Positions 35,175-46,378 are shown, numbered from the stretch's first letter. The stretch is 64,000 bases of DNA from Amphibalanus amphitrite (GCF_019059575.1 NW_024881598.1:558001-622000); one strand, 5' to 3'. A program made the numbers and translations. Notes: a model not told the origin generated them from the sequence alone.

Positions 35175-35429
35175 AGATGATATAAAACGAAAAAAATTAA
35201 CACCACAACACCAAACACCAGTCTTGTTGGTTCCCTTTGGTTCTGCCTGATGACAAAGGCTCTTTCTTTACGCAATATCATGAGTATTCCTCTTCTAATC
35301 TTGAAGCCCAGATGCTTTACACATTGGCTATGAATGATACTAAATTATTATATTAACTGAGAAGCGCAAATCACGATGATTAGTAACAAATTAGGCCGAT
35401 TATTCCAACATGACATCAAAAAAATAGAC
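35175..35429. other. Unassigned intronic sequence
   Basis: No recognisable content; likely part of, or flank to, the LINE tail that follows. Confidence 0.4.
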
Positions 35430-35745
35430 GGGGTCGCCTGAGGAACTTGTTTGGCCCACCGCCCGTCAGCTGTTCGAAATCCACTCACTCAATTTCCTTC
35501 ACAAAATACGCTGCACTGGAGAGCCGGAGACTATATCCTCTCAAATCCTGACCAACTCTTCCCTGCGTTCACGCTCGACAAGGCGAGACACTGATCTGGC
35601 TCTCCCACGCGTGAGGACCGAAGCAGGAAGGCGCCGTCTGCTCTACAGCATCGCCCAATTATATAATCGCCTGCCCCATGATTTAAGGAGCCTGTCTATG
35701 GGAAGTTTTAAGCGCTCTGTTTCCAAGTGGTTTTTACGTATTTAG
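35430..35745 (+). pseudogene. LINE ORF2 C-terminal fragment
   Basis: An uninterrupted frame of about 105 codons: TGSPEELVWPTARQLFEIHS..., then RRDTDLALPRVRTEAGRRRL, LYSIAQLYNRLPHDLRSLSM and SVSKWFLRI-stop. The RT-R-T-xxGRR-(11)-YNxLPxxLR pattern is the usual closing motif of many non-LTR retrotransposons. A 3' UTR and a (CAATA)n-type tail follow at about 35880-35912, so this is a 5'-truncated copy. Confidence 0.8.
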
Positions 35746-35956
35746 GGATGAGTGAATGGTTCGATATGTTTACTGAGTGCTGTGATTTGGGTGCATTTTA
35801 ACTCGTTTTCCCCTTTTAACTCGTTTTCCTAGACGCGACACTCAGAATAGCCATTTTAATACATATGGAGAGTGTTTTAATTGTCAATACAATTCAATAC
35901 AATACAATATTTTTTAGGCCGTTTTTCTGCATATAATGGCGCAGATAAACACTCCA

Positions 35957-37155
35957 TTAACCCGCGCCCCAGTGGCGGTCTCAGCCAACTTCGCCCTACT
36001 GCCCCCCCCCCCCCCCCGGGGCATATGTTACCACCCACCTCTAACTCAAAAACTAAGAGGGCTAGAAAGACGCGGTAAAAAGCAGTCGATAGCTCTCAAT
36101 GCGTACGTTTGAAAGTATTTCGGTCATTTTTCATCTTAGAGAGATTGGGGTCACTGGAGGTCATCAAAGGTCAACATTTTCCAAATGTCATTGTATTTCT
36201 CCGAAAACATGCATTTATCTCAGGAACTATGATAGCTAGAAAAACGCTTGGAAAAGCAATCGATAGCTTTTGAACTCTTCTTTCGATAAGGTCATTATCA
36301 AAATTGACCTTAGGTCAACGGTTTAGCATCCATAGGGCAAAAACTCCAAAAATAGCTGTTTTTACGAAATATGTTTTTCGACAATAACTTTTGACTTAAA
36401 AAAGCCACAACATGTCTATTGCCAGAATCGTGCTCCTCTCGCCGAGACGCGTTGAATGAACTATAATTTGACATTGAAAGGTCAACTTGAAAATTTGACC
36501 TCAGGTCAAGGTCATGACCTGACCGGAAAAGGTCATGTTGCATATTATTCGATGCGTCTCATTAAGACAAACACAATGAGACCATCCCCAGCGTCCTATC
36601 TCTTTCCAATCGAGAGTTATTGGCAAAAATTTGTTTGTAGCCTCAAATGACCTCGGATGACCTTTCTATGTAGAGGCTATCAGCAAAAAAGACACCTTGG
36701 TCGTCACAGGTGGTCCAAATCATTGTGATTCTGAAATATTTGGACTGTTCCTATGCGTACACACGGATCTAGAGGCATTTTCATTTTTCTCCATTGACTT
36801 ATACCTAATGGTAAGGTCACGCCACTGACCTCTGACCTTAGGTCACGGATATAAAAAATCCGAGACATACAAATTGTAGGCGCCCATAACATCATGCAAT
36901 CCACCAAGTTTAAAACCTTTCTGACAAACATTGCAGGCTGGACATGATTGCAAACTTTTTTAGGCTTGCTCAGTTAACTTGACCTGGTGACCTGACCTGA
37001 CATGACCTGGGGTCAAAAATTTTACACCTTGTCCAAAATTGATGTACAAAAAGCTACCCTAAGCGGCGCGGCGCTACGCGCCGCGGTTTTTTATTCACAC
37101 GCAAAAAACGCGACAGGGTGGTAACATATGCCCCCCCCACTGGGGCGAAGGTTAA
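35957..37155 (-). mobile_element. TTAA element, subfamily E
   Basis: 1199 bp. Left end TTAACCCGCGCCCCAGTGGC with the module repeated 27 bp inside (CGCCCTACTG); right end is the inverse of TTAACCTTCGCCCCAGTGGG. A C-run/G-run block with 'gcatatgttacc' is present at both ends. AGGTCATGACCT is at 36509-36520 and a GC stem-loop (CGGCGCG/CGCGCCG) near 37069-37088. 37156-37299, between this and the next element, holds degenerate repeats of 'gtgaaactcgtyggc'. Confidence 0.88.
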
Positions 37156-37299
37156 TGCCGCATTTGCCGTTGGTGAAACTCGTTGGCTATTTTTCTGGCT
37201 GATATTTTTTCACGCCGGCGGATATTTTTTCGCCTGGATGGTGAAACTCGTCGGCGTTTTTTATAGAAAAATTGCGCCAGGCGGCTATTTTTCTGTTGG

Positions 37300-38468
37300 T
37301 TAACCCGCGCCCTGCTGGGGGGGGGTGTTTGAACACCCCCCCTGTGGTTTTTCGCGACGCCGCCGTTTTTGGTACACCTTATCATACATCAATTCTACAC
37401 ATGTTGTGAAAATTTCAGACCAAGGTCATTCAAGGTCAGGTCACCAGGTCACTCGAAGTGACCTCACCTCATAAAAAGTTGTAATGTCTGTCATAGCTAC
37501 ACCGAGTGACCGATCGCTTTGAAACTTTCAGCGATTGCTAAGAGCATTAGCATGTACAAAATGTATATCTCAGAATTTTGATATCGATGACCTAAGGTCA
37601 GGTCAATTTTGCGACCTCACCATTATAAGTCAATGGGAGAAAATTGAAATGCGCCTGTTTTGGACGAAAGACATTATAAACACTCCCAAACACTGAATTA
37701 CAAGTGGTTTAGACACACTGAACATGAAAATGGTGTCTGTGACCCCTGTTTATGCCCTGAGGTCATCTTAGGTCACGAATGGTATCTAACAGTTTTTCGC
37801 AAATAACTTTTGATAGAGGCATGCTAGAGCGATGAAAACGCCTTAGATGTGTTCAGCTCGACGATACGGATCGACTGATATGCAACATGACCCTTTCCGG
37901 TCAGGTCATGACCTTGACCTGAGGTCAAATTTTCAAGTTGACCTTTCAAGGTCAAATTATAGTTCGTTCGATGCGTCTTGACGAGAGGAACACGATGCCG
38001 GTAAAAGTAAGCTCGTACAATGCTTGGGTCAAAAGTTATTGCAGAAAAACTGTTTCCGAAAAAATCGGCTATTTTTGCAGTTTTTGCCCCCTGCAGGCAA
38101 AACCGTTGACGTTAGGTCAAATCTGAGAAAATTACTCAGAAAGGGCGTTAATAGGGCTATCGAATGCGCTTTTCCGCGGCGCTGTAGCTCTATTGGTTCC
38201 CGACTTATGCGTGGGCTTCTTGGAAATTTTCGACATTCGACCTGGAAATCGGCGAAAATTTGCCTTCAATGACCTCTGGTGACCTGACCTTTGACCTGAC
38301 CAAAAAATTGACTGAAGTGATTTCCTCATTATTTTTGACGCTCTTTCGAACGCCGCCTTCCGCGTATCGCTACGTGGCCCAGGAGCCGAGTTAGAAGGGG
38401 GGGTGTTCAAACACCCCCCCCCCCCAGCAGGGCGTGGAAATCCAGGACCCCCAGCCGGGCGCGGGTTA
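37300..38468 (+). mobile_element. TTAA element, subfamily A, complete reference copy
   Basis: 1169 bp and uninterrupted. The left end TTAACCCGCGCCCTGCTGGG is followed by G-run-TGTTTGAACA-C-run. The right end has the same palindrome, the module CGCCCTGCTGG and, 27 bp outside it, CGCCCGGCTGG before TTAA. Internal AGGTCATGACCT is at 37903-37914. It lacks the GC stem-loop seen at 14583 through a short deletion. It proves the empty site of the hAT-like insertion at 15341. Confidence 0.93.
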
Positions 38469-38650
38469 AACTGGCCTCAGGAGGAGAACTGGACGCTGGA
38501 CCATTCATGTCCCACCACCTCTCCTTTGGCGACTGCCTACTCCTGTGACTCTAGGCTGAGTCCGTCACTGCTGAGAAGGACTCCCCATTTGCTGATAGAT
38601 TATGCGAGGAATGATTTGCCAGTGACCTGGTAACATGATAATATTTATTT

Positions 38651-39471
38651 TTAAAGGTAGTGTGCCAGCTTTCCTGGACCATATGGAGTTAATGACCCGG
38701 ATAAGGAGAACCGGATTTTTAGAACTTATCCATACCTTCAAAACTCATGGAAACGTCTTAAATTCTTCAAATTTTGAGTACCCCAGTGCGAAATTCGCCC
38801 GACGGGTTGTCGGTCGTACCCCAACCACATTTCACACCACTATGAACAATAAATGCACACACTAAAATCGCCATTACTGATAGGCTCATCTAATCAAGTT
38901 TCGATAAACCCGTTCATCATCATCCCCTGCGGTTTCGAACACGCCTGTTAGGTGGCTTCTGCTCATACTTTGTGGTGCGGTGGTGGTGCATCGGGCCGCG
39001 CGCTCTGATTTCGGCCATTTCTGCCACTTTCGTGTGGTGAGATGGGGTCATAATTTAAGAGACGGCTGTTTCATATCAATTATTTTACATAAAATGATAT
39101 TTCAAACCATAAATTAATGTTCCACAGCCAAATTAAAGAAACAATACCAACACAGGCTTACAGTTTAAGTTCGACATTGTGTTGTCTACGATTAGACAGC
39201 TGATAACTCATTCCCGTACGTCGTAACTCTATAATGACCTTTGCTTATTGTCACATGTGCGCCGCATTCGCGATTGTTGCCGACGCCTGTTTGCAGGTCA
39301 GCCCACTACAGTTGTTATACATATCGAAAAACCGATAAACTTTTAGGCGAAAAAAAGCACTATTCCAGGCCCATTTTCGATTTTTTTTTGCGATATTAAG
39401 TAAAAACAGAAGCTTCTTATCCTAGGAAAAATAAAATGGGAAATCATTGGAAGGTGGCACACTCCCTTTAA
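38651..39471. mobile_element. Second type of TTAA element (821 bp)
   Basis: TTAA at 38651-38654 and 39468-39471, with inverted ends AGGTAGTGTGCCAGCTTTCC versus AGGGAGTGTGCCACCTTCC. No CCCGCG module, no G-run and no TGACCT array, so it is unrelated to the other family except for the target. No coding content. Confidence 0.72.
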
Positions 39472-39879
39472 GCCCCGGGCTTTAGTCACAGACCGCAAAG
39501 ACAGTCATATTTGTGTCTTTTACTACACCTTTTTTCATTAGAATTAATCTTTATAAAATTCAATTTAATCTTTGAAACATTTGATTTAAAACATGAAACA
39601 TTCATATTAATCTATGTAAAGTTCATTTTCAGACTTATAAAGTTTGATTTAAAACATATAAAGTCCTATTTAAACCTTATAAAATTCAGGAAGTATCATT
39701 AGAATATATGACCTTCTCCTCGGAAAATGACCAAATGAATGAAAATGATTATTTATTGATGAATTGATGATATTTCGGTCACAGACCTTCGTCTAAATCG
39801 AATTCGTTAAATCGTACAAGGCAAAAGTAGCGAGGCAAAAGTAGCTCGCTACTTTTGCCTTGTACGATTTAACGAATTC

Positions 39880-39912
39880 GATTTAGACGAAGGTCTGTGA
39901 CCGAAATATCAT
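39880..39912 (+). ncRNA. Hammerhead-like motif, GGTC/GACC version
   Basis: GACGA (39886-39890), stem GGTC-TGT-GACC (39892-39902), then GAAA (39903-39906). Compared with the hammerhead consensus CTGANGA-stem II-GAAA, only the first two core bases (here TA) deviate. The reverse complement occurs in the other arm at about 39762-39785. Confidence 0.45.
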
Positions 39913-41169
39913 CAATTCATCAATAAATAAGCATTTTCATTCATTTGGTCATTTTCCGAGGAGAAGGTCATATATTCTAATGATACTTCCTACATTTATC
40001 ATGCTCCTCGCAGCAGCTCTCAACGATATACGAAACTTATAAAATTCATTTTAAACCACACACACATGCATCGCAAAGCCGTCTTAGGAATCCACAAGTA
40101 CGTAAGTCCACTCGTGGGTTGGAGTGGAACGTGTGCTTGGATTCACTGTTCTCGTATAAACCTGTATCTCATGTTCACAACCTTCCTAACAGGGAAAGTG
40201 GAAGTTAAATATTAAAGGAATTATTACTTAGTATTGGAAAGGAAAGAAAGGACTCCAGTCTCCATAACTGCTTGCCTTGGAACATTGCAAATGACTTGGA
40301 TAAACGTAAACGGAAACAGTTGATTAACTGTATATGAAAAATTAAGCACTATTGGCGTGTTCAGAGCCACAAAGGTAATGTTGGGATAGATAGGTCTGCA
40401 GCCGTTCAGCCCCTGATCGTCCTAGAGTTTCTAGAAAAAGCGAGTGTATTGCTCGTCACCAGAAGAAGCCCGCGATCCCTCCCTTCGTGTCATTTTTTTA
40501 CATTCATCTCCAGGTCAAACGGCGTTAATGCTGCAACTTTACAGATAAGTTTTCTGGGTTATTTACCATTTGGGTCTTCTGGCTCTAAATTTAGCAACCA
40601 TCTTGCTCAGTAATAATGTTTTTGTGCATTTGGAGTCAAGCGTCCCGACCAAAATCTTAGTCATATGTGTTTATTGAACGTTATCGACAGCTTTGCCACA
40701 TGTGGCATCAGCGATTTGAAATACAATGATTTTCCTACAATGTAATAATCCCCAAATGCTTAAATGAATAGTAAATTCGATACCAGTTTTGAAACACCAT
40801 ACAATGCTGCACAACTGCAGAGCTGAAAAATTCAATCGAAAATCAGGTTCCGCTAGAACCCTAAATATAACTGTTTTCGGTTCCTTTGGACGGTTTCGTG
40901 GTTTATGGTTGCTTGGTTTAAAATGAAACTTATAAAGTTTGAATACGATTTTATAAGTTTTAATACAAACATTATAAGTTTTAAATCAAACTTTACTTAG
41001 ATTAATACTAATGTTACATGTAAAAATCAAGTATTTCTTTATTGTCATGACCTTTCCTCCTTTTCAAAAAAATGCTGAGCCAAAATTATATTGTTTTAGC
41101 GTTTTCAAATATATCGGCCACAGGCCTTCATAAGTGAAATATCCAAAAGGATATTTCACTTTGAAATAT

Positions 41170-41215
41170 CCTTTTGGATATTTCACTGATGAAGGCCTGT
41201 GGCCGATATATTTGA
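41170..41215 (+). ncRNA. Hammerhead-like motif, GGCC/GGCC version
   Basis: CTGATGA (41186-41192), stem GGCC-TGT-GGCC, then GATA (41205-41208). The upstream GGATATTTCA can pair with TGAAATATCC at 41162-41171, as a stem I would. Same family as 27333-27375. A mutated inverted copy (CTTATGA) lies at about 41108-41135. Confidence 0.45.
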
Positions 41216-41668
41216 AAACGCTAAAACAATATAATTTTGGCTCAGCATATTTTTGAAAAGGAGGAAAGGTCATGACAATAAAGAAATACTTGATTTTTAC
41301 ATTAATAATGATCCTCCAACAAGCACTAAAACAGATACAACATAATGTTACATGTTTTAATACAAATGTTCCAAAGATTAAATTGGATTTTATAAAGATT
41401 AATTCTAATGAAAAAAAGGTGTTGTGTTTGGAAAACATACCTATTTAAAAAAATGAATATTATAGCGTCAAATTAAGTTTTGTTGCATTGTTTATGCATA
41501 TTTCCTATCTTATCTTATCGCTATATTACATATATTGCCTATATTTGTGAGAATGTTTCAGTGAGTCAATAGTTGTTGGATTACAAAAAAAAAAAAAATA
41601 GTTGTTGGATTAAAATGTGTTGCTGGTTGGCGGCATGACATAGCAGCTGAACGGTGGCGTTGTTTCAG

Positions 41669-41726
41669 GCCACTCGACTGTCCACCGGAGAACTGGCAGC
41701 TATCAAAGTCATCAAACTTCAGCCAA
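41669..41726 (+). CDS. MAP4K3: MAP4K3/5-type kinase, coding exon 2 (residues 37-55 plus one base)
   Basis: Acceptor tgtttcag|GCC and donor CCAA|gtgaga. It encodes TGELAAIKVIKLQP, with the ATP-anchoring lysine at residue 49 (AIK). The exon ends in phase 1; the split codon is completed by the first two bases of exon 3. The 58-bp size and the position between glycine loop and helix C fit the family. It lies about 240 bp downstream of the inverted-repeat element at 39519-41428. Confidence 0.93.
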
Positions 41727-42192
41727 GTGAGAGGAAATCGCCCAGTCGCGTCGCTCGTTGACTTGTTGATGTCCCCCTCCCCAACGCCCAGAAAGGCTGG
41801 AACACAGCTCTCTCTCGCGCGCGCGAATCGCGACTCTCTCCCGACTCCTCCCATTGGAATGCCGGACATATGTTTCGCTCCCAGCTGGCAGGGACGAGCT
41901 GGGAGCTGGGAGCGGAAGATACGCCATGGATTCCAACGGGAAGAGGGAGGCGCGAAGTGCACGCGTGGGAGCCGAGGTCTAGCCTTAACGGTTTTAATGC
42001 GTAACAATAGGGGTCCCAGTTTTATCTCACCTGTACGGCGAATCCTTCATACAAATTATCCGACAGTATGAAGTCCCAGTGTTCTCAGCTTACCTCATGA
42101 AGTCACAAAACTGATCACAAACATTCGGGTACAGTATAATTAATTATTTTATGCTATATATTTCCGCTGATAGGGTTTTGTACTGAAAGCTT
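41727..42192. other. Start of intron 2, unassigned
   Basis: GC-rich at 41760-41990 and then AT-rich. No recognisable repeat; open frames here have no homology I know. Confidence 0.5.
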
Positions 42193-42880
42193 TTAACCTG
42201 CGCCCCGTTGAGGTCTGGCAGGTTTCAGGTCCTGTTGGGGGGGGGGGGGGGACAAAGGCCTCTTCATTGTATCACCGGAACCAATTGTCGGATCGGAAAA
42301 ATTCAAACTGCATTCGGAAGATCTCATCGAGATGAACAAGTTACAATCTCGATGACCTCGATTTTTGACTTTTGACATCACATAAGATCAAAATAAGCAA
42401 ATCTGTCCAACTTATAATGATGTGCAGTTTGTCATTAAAATCTAGGTTTCTTAAATGAGTTTCGATATGATGAATATTAGGTATAGATCTGACCCGTGGA
42501 TGTCATCTTAATGGATATGACCTGTTACGTTACGATAGAGGTCAGCCTCGACCAATCACTAAACACATGCCTAAATCGTATGGAACGGCATGGCTGAATT
42601 GTGAATATTTCAGTATTTATGATGTCTTCAAATCATACATTTGAAGCCGCAGCACCCTCGCCGACCATTTTTCTTTGACCTATGACGTCACGGGAACGAA
42701 AAAAGTCCAATTTTACCGGTTTTCGATGACAAACCTTTTATTACGTAAAAGTGACTTTAATCAGGTAGAAGCGACGACAACCTTCATATTTAGTCAAGAG
42801 GAGATGTAAAAGTAGCATAATATTAGCATTGCCCTTTACAAATTACAAGTACAAACCAGCATGTATAACGCCTTTTGGGG
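42193..42880 (-). mobile_element. TTAA element, truncated (subfamily H1)
   Basis: Starts TTAACCTGCGCCCCGTTGAG. The module GTTG(A/G)GG recurs exactly 27 bp inside (offsets 14 and 41), followed by a long G run. TGACGTCA lies near 42684. No matching far end is found; related interior sequence stops by about 42880. Confidence 0.6.
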
Positions 42881-43436
42881 CGACTAACGGAGCGAGCGAG
42901 AGGGTGTCCAATTCCATCATAGTTTAGTCACACTTAGTAAGTACCGGGTGAGCCTCGGGCAGTGCATCTCCCGCCTCCGACGTGGTAGGGACCAATCGCA
43001 ACTGTGTAACCATATATGAAATGCTCTCCTGGCCAATAGTAAGTTGCCACGTAGGTTAGAAGGCTACGCCCTAAGAGTAGGATAGCTCTGCTGAAGTTAC
43101 CCGATCGGGGGGGACTTAGAGAAGAACTAGAGCCACCATCGGCGCCGGACGTATTACCAGTCCGGGAAGACCACAGGGCTCCACAGCCGCCGGACGCATA
43201 ACACCTGCTCCGCGTGCTTGTGAAAGACCCCAGCCTCCGCTCACGCCGGGCGTGTACCTGCATCGGTCTCGACCGACACCGTAGCCGACCATCTCGCTCT
43301 GTGTTGTGCTCGTGAGACAATACACCTGGACCGGCAGATCATCTCTTCTGGCAAGGGCTGACAACAACACGACGCGCCCCGCCCTGGGCACGAGAAACCG
43401 CCGTGTTACAGTTTGAAATTGCGAGGGGGTACCTCT
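42881..43436. other. Unassigned GC-rich segment, possibly LTR-derived
   Basis: Read on the minus strand from 43409 it begins TGTAACACGGCGG and contains a TATA-like 'catatatgg', as an LTR might. No closing CA end or target duplication was found. Open frames are not recognisable. Confidence 0.3.
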
Positions 43437-44035
43437 AACTGACTTGTGCACGGCACCCTACTAACCGGTCTCTAGCGATGTGCCAAATTTGAGCACAATC
43501 GGCCCCGCCGGTCTCGAGATCTGGAAGCGGCACCCTGCACGTGCGCACGTGCAAAATGGGTCCCAACTGACTTGTGCACGGCACCCTGCTAACTGCTCCG
43601 TAACCGTGTACCAAATTTGAGCGCAATCGGTCCAGCCGTTCTCGAGATCTGGAATCGACCCCTGCACGTGCGCACGTGCAGCAGCACCCCAACTCTGGCA
43701 CATGGATATGCATTGCCTAGTGGGTGCCTACCTACGTGCCAACTTTCAGCGCAATCGGCCAAGTAGTCACCGAGATATTGCAACTATTACAAAACTGACA
43801 CCTCTTCGTTTTGCACGTGGCACGTGCACAAGGGGTCACCCACATGCATCGGGAATAGTCCAATACTTGGTAGAAGGAATGAAGCTACCCTACAAAAATT
43901 CCCGCATGTAAATCATCGGTCAAGTGGTTGCTGAGATATAAGCCTCGCAAAATCGTGACCACGACCGGTCGGCCGCTCATACTCAGAAATTTCCGTTAAT
44001 CTAAGGAAAGACTCCGCTCGCTTCGCTCGCTCCGT
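43437..44035 (-). repeat. CACGTG-rich modular repeat, reverse copy
   Basis: Diverged units matching 23508-24550 in reverse, with GCACGTGCGCACGTGC near 43538 and 43665. Ends at 'ctccgctcgcttcgctcgct'. A perfect AT palindrome GGTAAATTAATT/AATTAATTTACC follows at 44051-44075. Confidence 0.7.
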
Positions 44036-44940
44036 AACAAAAATAATTAAGGTAAATTAATTAAATTAATTTACCTTTAATCATAGATGTGAAAGTACAC
44101 CGGTTCTGTTCTTTCAAAAAAAAAGTACAAATACCTCTCGAAAATGAGAACGTCATTAGAACAGTTGCCATACAGCAACTTTTTTACAGGGTAGGTGGGC
44201 CCATAGAAAATCTCTCCCCTGTGCAAATTTGTTGACTCGTCCTTTATTGTTTTGGTGAGTATCAAAATGTTAACATTTGCTAAAATCGGTCAAAAGTTGC
44301 CGCGGGTTAATAACATCGATCGGGGGTCTGCGCCAGCTTACAACCGACGGGGGGGGGGGGGCGCCCCCCTGAGGTTTCGAAAACGAAGCAAGATAGCGAC
44401 AAGCGGTAAACGGCATGGGGTACGCACGGACAAGGCCTACAATTTTTACTCAGGTCATTTTCAGGTCAGGTCAAAGATGACGTCACAGGGCTAAAAAAGT
44501 CCAAATGGCGGCGCTAGATATGGAGAGTTTTTCTCGAATAACTTTCGAATTAGCCAAGCTAGGAACAAACTAAGGGCATCATCGTGATCCTCTCGTCAAT
44601 CCGCATCGAATCATACATATGTTGGCCTCGAAAGGTCAAGGTCAAAGGTTAACCTCAGGTCACGTGACCTCGAGGTCATCATGTATATCATTCGATGCGC
44701 CTTGACGAGCTGAACACAATAAGACCATCCGCGCGGCTGTATCTCGTTCCTGATAGGAGTTACTGGTAAAAACCGTTGGTGACATTTGATGACGTCACAT
44801 GGACCTTACAGCTGCCCAGCAGCAAAACAGGCCTCAAGGTAGTGAAGGTTGATCGTATATGAAGTCATGTATGGCATATGGGGCCATTCTGACGTGTTTT
44901 AGTGGAAAAAACAGGGAGTTGATTTTCCCCCATTGACTTA

Positions 44941-46015
44941 GGGGAGACCCGGGAGGTATGGGCCATCAGCAGCGGCGGAACACCTTCGATTAAGGGGGGA
45001 GGGGGGGGGGGCACCGTCGACTTTTGGTCCCATTCTTTCCATGCAACGCCCATAGGGCTAATGTTAAAATGCCAAAATCAAAGGAGGCACGGTGCCCCGG
45101 TGCCCTCCCCGTTCCGCCGCCTATGTGGGCCATCGCAGTTTTGAAGAAGTGTTGCGTATTTTTACGCATTTGACCGCGCAAACTGGTAGCAGCCATTCCG
45201 TTATACAACCCACGTGATTTCCAGAATCTTCCTCAGTCTTCTTTGGCAATGAGCGGTGATGAAGCGTTTTTGCCCTCTTCGAGTAAAATAAGGTACATAC
45301 AGAAAATTCGTGATAAATTTGAAACAGGCTCCTTCTATGATGTCAGACCATCGCTAACATAAAGTGTAAAGCATGCAAGTTAAGACTGGATACACAATTT
45401 GAAGCTTTCTTGCAAGATTATGAGCTGAGATGCTACGCACATTCTGGCGTCCTAGCCGGGAGGCACGGGCCACCCATCCCCGGTGATCCTAAATCAATAA
45501 ACTGAAGCTTTCATTGATTGTCCTCTTCAATAAGTTTTATTTTTGTCGCGCAAGGCCGGAAATTTAACTACGAATTCCATTCCAACAGAAAATATCATTT
45601 ATCTTATTTCATGGAGCATGATTGAGTTAACCAAAATACATATGTGCCCAAGTGACCTCCATGAAGTAAGCTGTTGGCCGCTTATGCGGTTCCTGGGCTC
45701 TAAGAGAGATCAAGGTAGATACCAGCTGCGAGTATTGTTTTCATTGTCGAGAAAATAATATGCAACATGGCACCGGCCCATACCTCCCCGGCCGTGGGCC
45801 ATACCTCCCGGTGCATTTTGATGAATCGAAAAAGCGCATGATTTATTGAAAGTTATCTCGAGACAAAATAGTTGAGCGCAGATGCCTAATATCAGGCACA
45901 CTTTGCAGGCGAAAGGCAATTTCACGTACACAGAGTGAAAACCGGGGTCTAGCCACTGCCCACTGGAAGAAAATTGCCTTTTCACAAATACGGTCCATAC
46001 CTCCCGGGTCTCCCC
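44941..46015. mobile_element. Tc1/mariner-type MITE with TA duplication (1075 bp)
   Basis: Perfect 21-bp terminal inverted repeats starting GGGGAGACCCGGGAGGTATG. TA flanks at 44939-44940 and 46016-46017. Extra internal end-like motifs (ccatacctccc) lie near 45780-45812. No transposase. It carries element S at 44967-45125. Confidence 0.92.
44967..45125 (+). mobile_element. hAT-like MITE, element S, solo copy (159 bp)
   Basis: CAGCAGCGGCGGAAC ... GTTCCGCCGCCTATG with perfect 8-bp TGGGCCAT at 44959-44966 and 45126-45133. Has the intact TTAA that is occupied in the foldback arm copy. Confidence 0.9.
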
Positions 46016-46374
46016 TATAATGGAGATGTCGGGAAATTGACCTGACCTTAGGTCATCGATATCAAAATTCCGAGATAAACAAATTGTAGCTACCAATGAC
46101 CTAATAACATCCTGCGACTTTCAAAGGCCTCCGACATCTACTGTAGCTCTGACACGGTGACAAAGTTGCAAAAAAGCGACTTGAGGTTGGGTCATTCAAA
46201 GTGACCTGGTGACCTGACCTTAAAAGTTAAGAGGTTCAAACTTGCACACCATGTGTAAAATTGATGAGAAAATAATCATACCAAATTTCGCGGCGCTACG
46301 CGCCGCGGTTTTCCCGCTATTCACGAAAAATCTCAGGGGGGGGGGGGACAACCGCCCCCCCCGTCTAAGATCAG

Positions 46375-46378
<4 letters not shown>

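Larger units (their letters stand above)
39519..41428. mobile_element. DNA element with long imperfect inverted ends and nested palindromes
   Basis: The ends share about 60-100 bp inverted: CACCTTTTTTCATTAGAATT... on the left (from about 39526) and its inverse ending near 41422. Subterminal 'aaacttataaag' repeats lie in both halves. Inside are two inverted duplications (about 39717-39990 and 41040-41290), each carrying a hammerhead-like motif. 39990-40920 has no recognisable product. No target duplication identified. Confidence 0.6.
44307..46378 (-). mobile_element. TTAA element with two nested insertions (subfamily H2)
   Basis: The left end TTAATAACATCGATCGGGGG has the CGGGG block repeated 27 bp inside. 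G-run/C-run blocks are at 44350 and 46336-46370. A GC stem-loop CGCGGCGC-TAC-GCGCCGCG lies near 46290. The right terminus is eroded next to a (TA)n tract. A TA-duplicating element (44941-46015) splits it, and removal restores 'ccattgacttataatggag', the sequence of other copies (for example 31960). Confidence 0.72.

Noticed and set aside
41558-42007. Minus-strand frame of 149 codons overlapping exon 2
   Set aside because: Shadow of the plus-strand kinase exon and adjacent GC-rich intron; no homology.
42881-43409. A solo LTR beginning TGTAACACGG on the minus strand
   Set aside because: No matching CA end, no target duplication and no internal retrovirus-like sequence; kept only as unassigned.
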